From a virus: a DNA stretch of 64,000 nt. The translations under genes were made by a program, and so were the position numbers. The stretch covers positions 1-64,000 of IMG/VR virus record IMGVR_UViG_3300023179_000042; one strand, written 5' to 3'. Positions within the stretch are counted from its first letter, which is position 1. Each line of letters starts with the position of its first letter. Below are positions 61,037 through 64,000 of the stretch, one piece after another. Under the pieces are notes generated by a model, which saw only the letters and a list, made by a program, of their open reading frames with translations, was not told the DNA's origin and ran no database searches.

Positions 61037-64000
61037 ATGGCAAAAAATATAAAATCGGTAAATTTACTTCCTGAAACACACAGAACAGATAAAAATTCTA
61101 GATTTTTATCTAGTACCGTTGATCAACTTATACAAAAACCCGAACTAGAAAGAATAAATGGCTTTATTGGAACAAAAGACACACCGACCTACAATTCTTC
61201 TAATGACATTTATATTAGCGAAAGTACTCAAATCAGGCAGAATTATAATCTCGAGCCTGCCCTGGTAACATATAGTACTGCCGGTTCAGTGGTCAATGTT
61301 GTCGCCATAGATGATTTAACCAACGAAATAAATTTTAGAGGCGGTATCACAGATAATTTTGATAGGATTTATAAGCCAAAATACTATGCTTACGATCCAT
61401 TTGTTGACTGGGATAAGTTAGTAAATTTCCAAGAATATTTTTGGTTAGTTACCGGTCCCCAGACAATAGAAATAACCGGCAGACCTAAAAATACAACTAG
61501 CACATATACTGTTGAAGTTGAAAACAGTCAGTTTGTTTTTACACCTTCTGGCATGTCCGACTCAATTTTGACACTATATCGAGGTAATACCTATAATTTT
61601 GAAAACCTAACCGAACAAAATTTTTATGTAAAATTTACAGCCTCGCCTGGTAATACTGATTTATATCCAGTAAATGTGGTATCAAATGGAACCTCGACTG
61701 GAATTGTAAAATTAATTGTTGATGTTAATACTCCGTCTGTGCTGTATTGCGGTGGCAATGACAAAACATTACTTTGCAAAATTGTTGTTAAAGATTCGAG
61801 AGAAGATTCAACGATTGATATTGAAAAAGATATCTTAGGTAAAAAAAGCTATCTTTCGGGTAACGGAATAGCTCTTTCAAACGGCATGAAAATTAAATTT
61901 GGAGGAACGGTATTACCTGAGAAGTACAGAGATAATGAATATATTGTTGAAGGGGTCGGGGAGTTTATACGATTGGTTGACTATAAGGATCTAATTCCAC
62001 AGTCGGTAATTGCTTCAAACTTTGATGATAACTTTGATGCCAATCCTTTTGATGAGTATCCCTTTGATAATTTTAAAAATTTACCTATTAATCCCGAATA
62101 TCTCACCATTAATAGAGCCAGTAGGGATTTAAACCCTTGGTCAAGGTATAATAGATGGTTCCATAAAGATATTATAACAATCAGTGCTGAGTTTAATAAC
62201 ATGGAGCCAGAGTATCCTAGTAATCTGAGAGCTCAACGACCAATTATTGAATTTAAACCTAATCTTCAACTTTATAACTTTGGAAATATTGCTATTCCAA
62301 ATGTCGATCTTATTGATTTTGTTACCACTGATCCTCTAGGACAAAGAGAAAATACACGAGGATTGTTTGTTGACGGTCGTCGATTAAACGAAGGTATGAC
62401 TGTAATTTTTGCAGCTGCCAAAGATGACGATGTAAGAAATAAAGTTTTTAGAGCAACTTATTTTCAAAGAAGAAAAGCTCGCCGACTGAATTTAGAACCT
62501 ATCCAAGATGTAATTGAAAATAATTGTGTGAGTATTAATTATGGAACAAGAGCTGGCGGTAGATGCTACCACTATGATGGATCTAATTGGAAAAGTTCTC
62601 AAAATCATACCAGATTAAATCAAGCACCATTGTTTGATCTTTTTGATAAAGACGGAAAAAGTTATAGTGATAAAACTTATTACTATTCAAATTTTGCTGG
62701 TAACAGAGTTTTTAGTTACAAACGAGGGTCTGGCACCTCTGATTCTGTATTAGGTTTTCCTTTAAGTTATAGAAATTTAAATGGTGTAGGCAGTTATTTG
62801 TTTAGGAATTATTTTATGAATGATTCCTTTACATTATCATCTGGCGAATATGATACAACATCTACAAGTTTCTCTACCGCTATTACATTTTTAAAGAAAA
62901 ATGATGAAAAAGGCGACCAGTTAGTAAATGTTTGGAGAGATAAAGAAGATTATCAGATTCCGGTATATCAATTACAATCATATCTATCTGGAACATCTAC
63001 AGTTGAGATTAATTCAGTAAAGTTAAACAACAATATAAGTTTTGAAATTGAAGCCTATAACGATGAAAAAATAATTCCAAAGTCTGATTATAATATACTA
63101 TCATCTGGCACAAACTATACTGTAAATTTTAATAATACTGTTACATCAAATGTTCTGTTAAAAATTTTTACAGATGCTCCTATTGTAGGCAACGGTTATT
63201 ATGAAACACCGTTAAATTTAACAAATAATCCTCTTAACGGAAATATTACTGATTTAACCTTAAGTGAAATTAGCGATCATGTTGGTACTATGGTTAATAG
63301 AGATACTTCATGGTCGGGAATTTTTCCAGGCACAAGTAATCTTCGCGATTTGCCGGGTATAGCAAAGTACGGAACAAGGTTAATTTCTAATTATAATCCT
63401 ATTACTTTTGCTCAATTATTTTTAGGTAGTCCGTACTATAGTGTTGAAAGTGCTATAAAACAAACAGCCAAAGATTACGAAGAGTTTAAAAATAATTTTC
63501 TTACATTAGTTGCTACTCATCCTGATCAGAATTCTCCAGTTAGTGCTGTAGATACTATTCTTAAGAGTATGGTTGCCAATATAAGCAAAGGAAGTGCCTA
63601 TCATAATTCTGATATGATTCCGTTTGGATCTCATAGAGTTAGACAATTCACAGTGTTAAGCTCAAGAAGAACAGATTATCCAATTTCACTTGATTATAAC
63701 CCGTCTAAATTGAGTAACCAGGCAGTACTAGTATATATTAATGGAGTTCAGGGTTGGCTAGGCAGAGATTATATATTCTTAGATGATCAAAATGCCGTAC
63801 GAATTATTACGCCAATTGTCGCAAACGACACTATTGAAATTAGAGAATATACAGATACCTCGGGTTGTTATTGTCCACAAACGCCGTCAAAATTAGGTTT
63901 ATACCCAGCATTCCGCCCAAGAAAATATTTTGATGATTCGTATATTGATAGACCAAGAAATGTTATAATTGGACACGACGGTAGTAAGATGATTGCCTAT
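61037..64000 (+). CDS. Giant baseplate-associated structural protein in the gp7 position, 3' end cut off
   Basis: From the ATG at 61037 the frame stays open to the window end (988 codons), so the gene is at least that long. The start MAKNIKSVNLLPETHRTDKN is followed by FLSSTVDQLIQKPELERING, YEAYDP-like sequence (KYYAYDPFVDWDKLVNFQEY) and GGRCYHYDGSNWKSSQNHTR, patterns I recognise from very large structural proteins placed after gp6 in marine T4-like phages. T4 has gp7 (1032 aa, wedge initiator) there, and length and position agree, but sequence homology to gp7 is not evident to me. GGA before the ATG and a 1-nt gap to gp6 show coupling. Confidence 0.82.
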   Translation, partial: MAKNIKSVNLLPETHRTDKNSRFLSSTVDQLIQKPELERINGFIGTKDTPTYNSSNDIYISESTQIRQNYNLEPALVTYSTAGSVVNVVAIDDLTNEINFRGGITDNFDRIYKPKYYAYDPFVDWDKLVNFQEYFWLVTGPQTIEITGRPKNTTSTYTVEVENSQFVFTPSGMSDSILTLYRGNTYNFENLTEQNFYVKFTASPGNTDLYPVNVVSNGTSTGIVKLIVDVNTPSVLYCGGNDKTLLCKIVVKDSREDSTIDIEKDILGKKSYLSGNGIALSNGMKIKFGGTVLPEKYRDNEYIVEGVGEFIRLVDYKDLIPQSVIASNFDDNFDANPFDEYPFDNFKNLPINPEYLTINRASRDLNPWSRYNRWFHKDIITISAEFNNMEPEYPSNLRAQRPIIEFKPNLQLYNFGNIAIPNVDLIDFVTTDPLGQRENTRGLFVDGRRLNEGMTVIFAAAKDDDVRNKVFRATYFQRRKARRLNLEPIQDVIENNCVSINYGTRAGGRCYHYDGSNWKSSQNHTRLNQAPLFDLFDKDGKSYSDKTYYYSNFAGNRVFSYKRGSGTSDSVLGFPLSYRNLNGVGSYLFRNYFMNDSFTLSSGEYDTTSTSFSTAITFLKKNDEKGDQLVNVWRDKEDYQIPVYQLQSYLSGTSTVEINSVKLNNNISFEIEAYNDEKIIPKSDYNILSSGTNYTVNFNNTVTSNVLLKIFTDAPIVGNGYYETPLNLTNNPLNGNITDLTLSEISDHVGTMVNRDTSWSGIFPGTSNLRDLPGIAKYGTRLISNYNPITFAQLFLGSPYYSVESAIKQTAKDYEEFKNNFLTLVATHPDQNSPVSAVDTILKSMVANISKGSAYHNSDMIPFGSHRVRQFTVLSSRRTDYPISLDYNPSKLSNQAVLVYINGVQGWLGRDYIFLDDQNAVRIITPIVANDTIEIREYTDTSGCYCPQTPSKLGLYPAFRPRKYFDDSYIDRPRNVIIGHDGSKMIAY

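Overview
The window is part of the genome of a T4-like myovirus (tailed phage, Straboviridae-like, closest in gene content and style to the marine T4-like phages of cyanobacteria and SAR11). The evidence is a contiguous set of T4 core genes recognisable from their protein sequence: portal (gp20), prohead protease (gp21), scaffold core (gp22), major capsid protein (gp23), baseplate proteins gp26, gp53, gp5, gp25 and gp6, the recombination nuclease pair gp46/gp47 and the late sigma factor gp55. The DNA is AT-rich. I saw no tRNA, integrase, insertion sequence, CRISPR array or photosynthesis gene, and nothing in the sequence names the host.

Layout. (1) 1-33445, minus strand: about 33 kb of adhesin/fibre genes. 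It holds one gene running off the left edge (at least 1739 codons), giants of 3124 and 3398 aa, fibres of 1388, 676 and 385 aa, and small partner proteins. Most are built from the same short beta-strand repeats, so the block is a paralogous family. (2) 33525-42806, minus strand: the head module, ordered in transcription as a tape-measure candidate, gp20, an 81-aa protein, an acidic core protein, gp21, gp22, gp23 and a 229-aa protein of the capsid neighbourhood, with two clear hairpin terminators. (3) 42881-43971, plus strand: gp26 and a short overlapping reading frame that looks joined to it by a -1 ribosomal frameshift. (4) 43973-49670, minus strand: gp55, gp47, gp46, two small proteins (one GIY-YIG nuclease-like), an unexplained GC-rich structured intergenic region of about 420 nt, and a low-complexity protein. 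(5) 49785-64000, plus strand: the baseplate module, with a conserved structural protein, gp53, a 1194-aa hub-like protein, gp5 carrying a GH19-like lytic domain, gp25, an enlarged gp6, and a giant structural protein in the gp7 position running off the right edge.

How it works together. gp55 is encoded here, and matches to the T4 late promoter octamer (TATAAATA, or the core ATAAATA) lie about 18-45 nt in front of several late genes on both strands. gp55 and gp47-gp46 instead have sigma70-like elements, as expected for early or middle genes. The head module makes and matures the capsid, the baseplate module builds the tail tip, and the large fibre block presumably supplies host recognition.

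Most worth a second look: the structured non-coding region at 44750-45174 beside a GIY-YIG gene; the slippery heptamer and hairpin at the end of gp26; the 15-copy Cys-Arg-Asp repeat in the 3398-aa protein; and the shared repeats of the fibre block.
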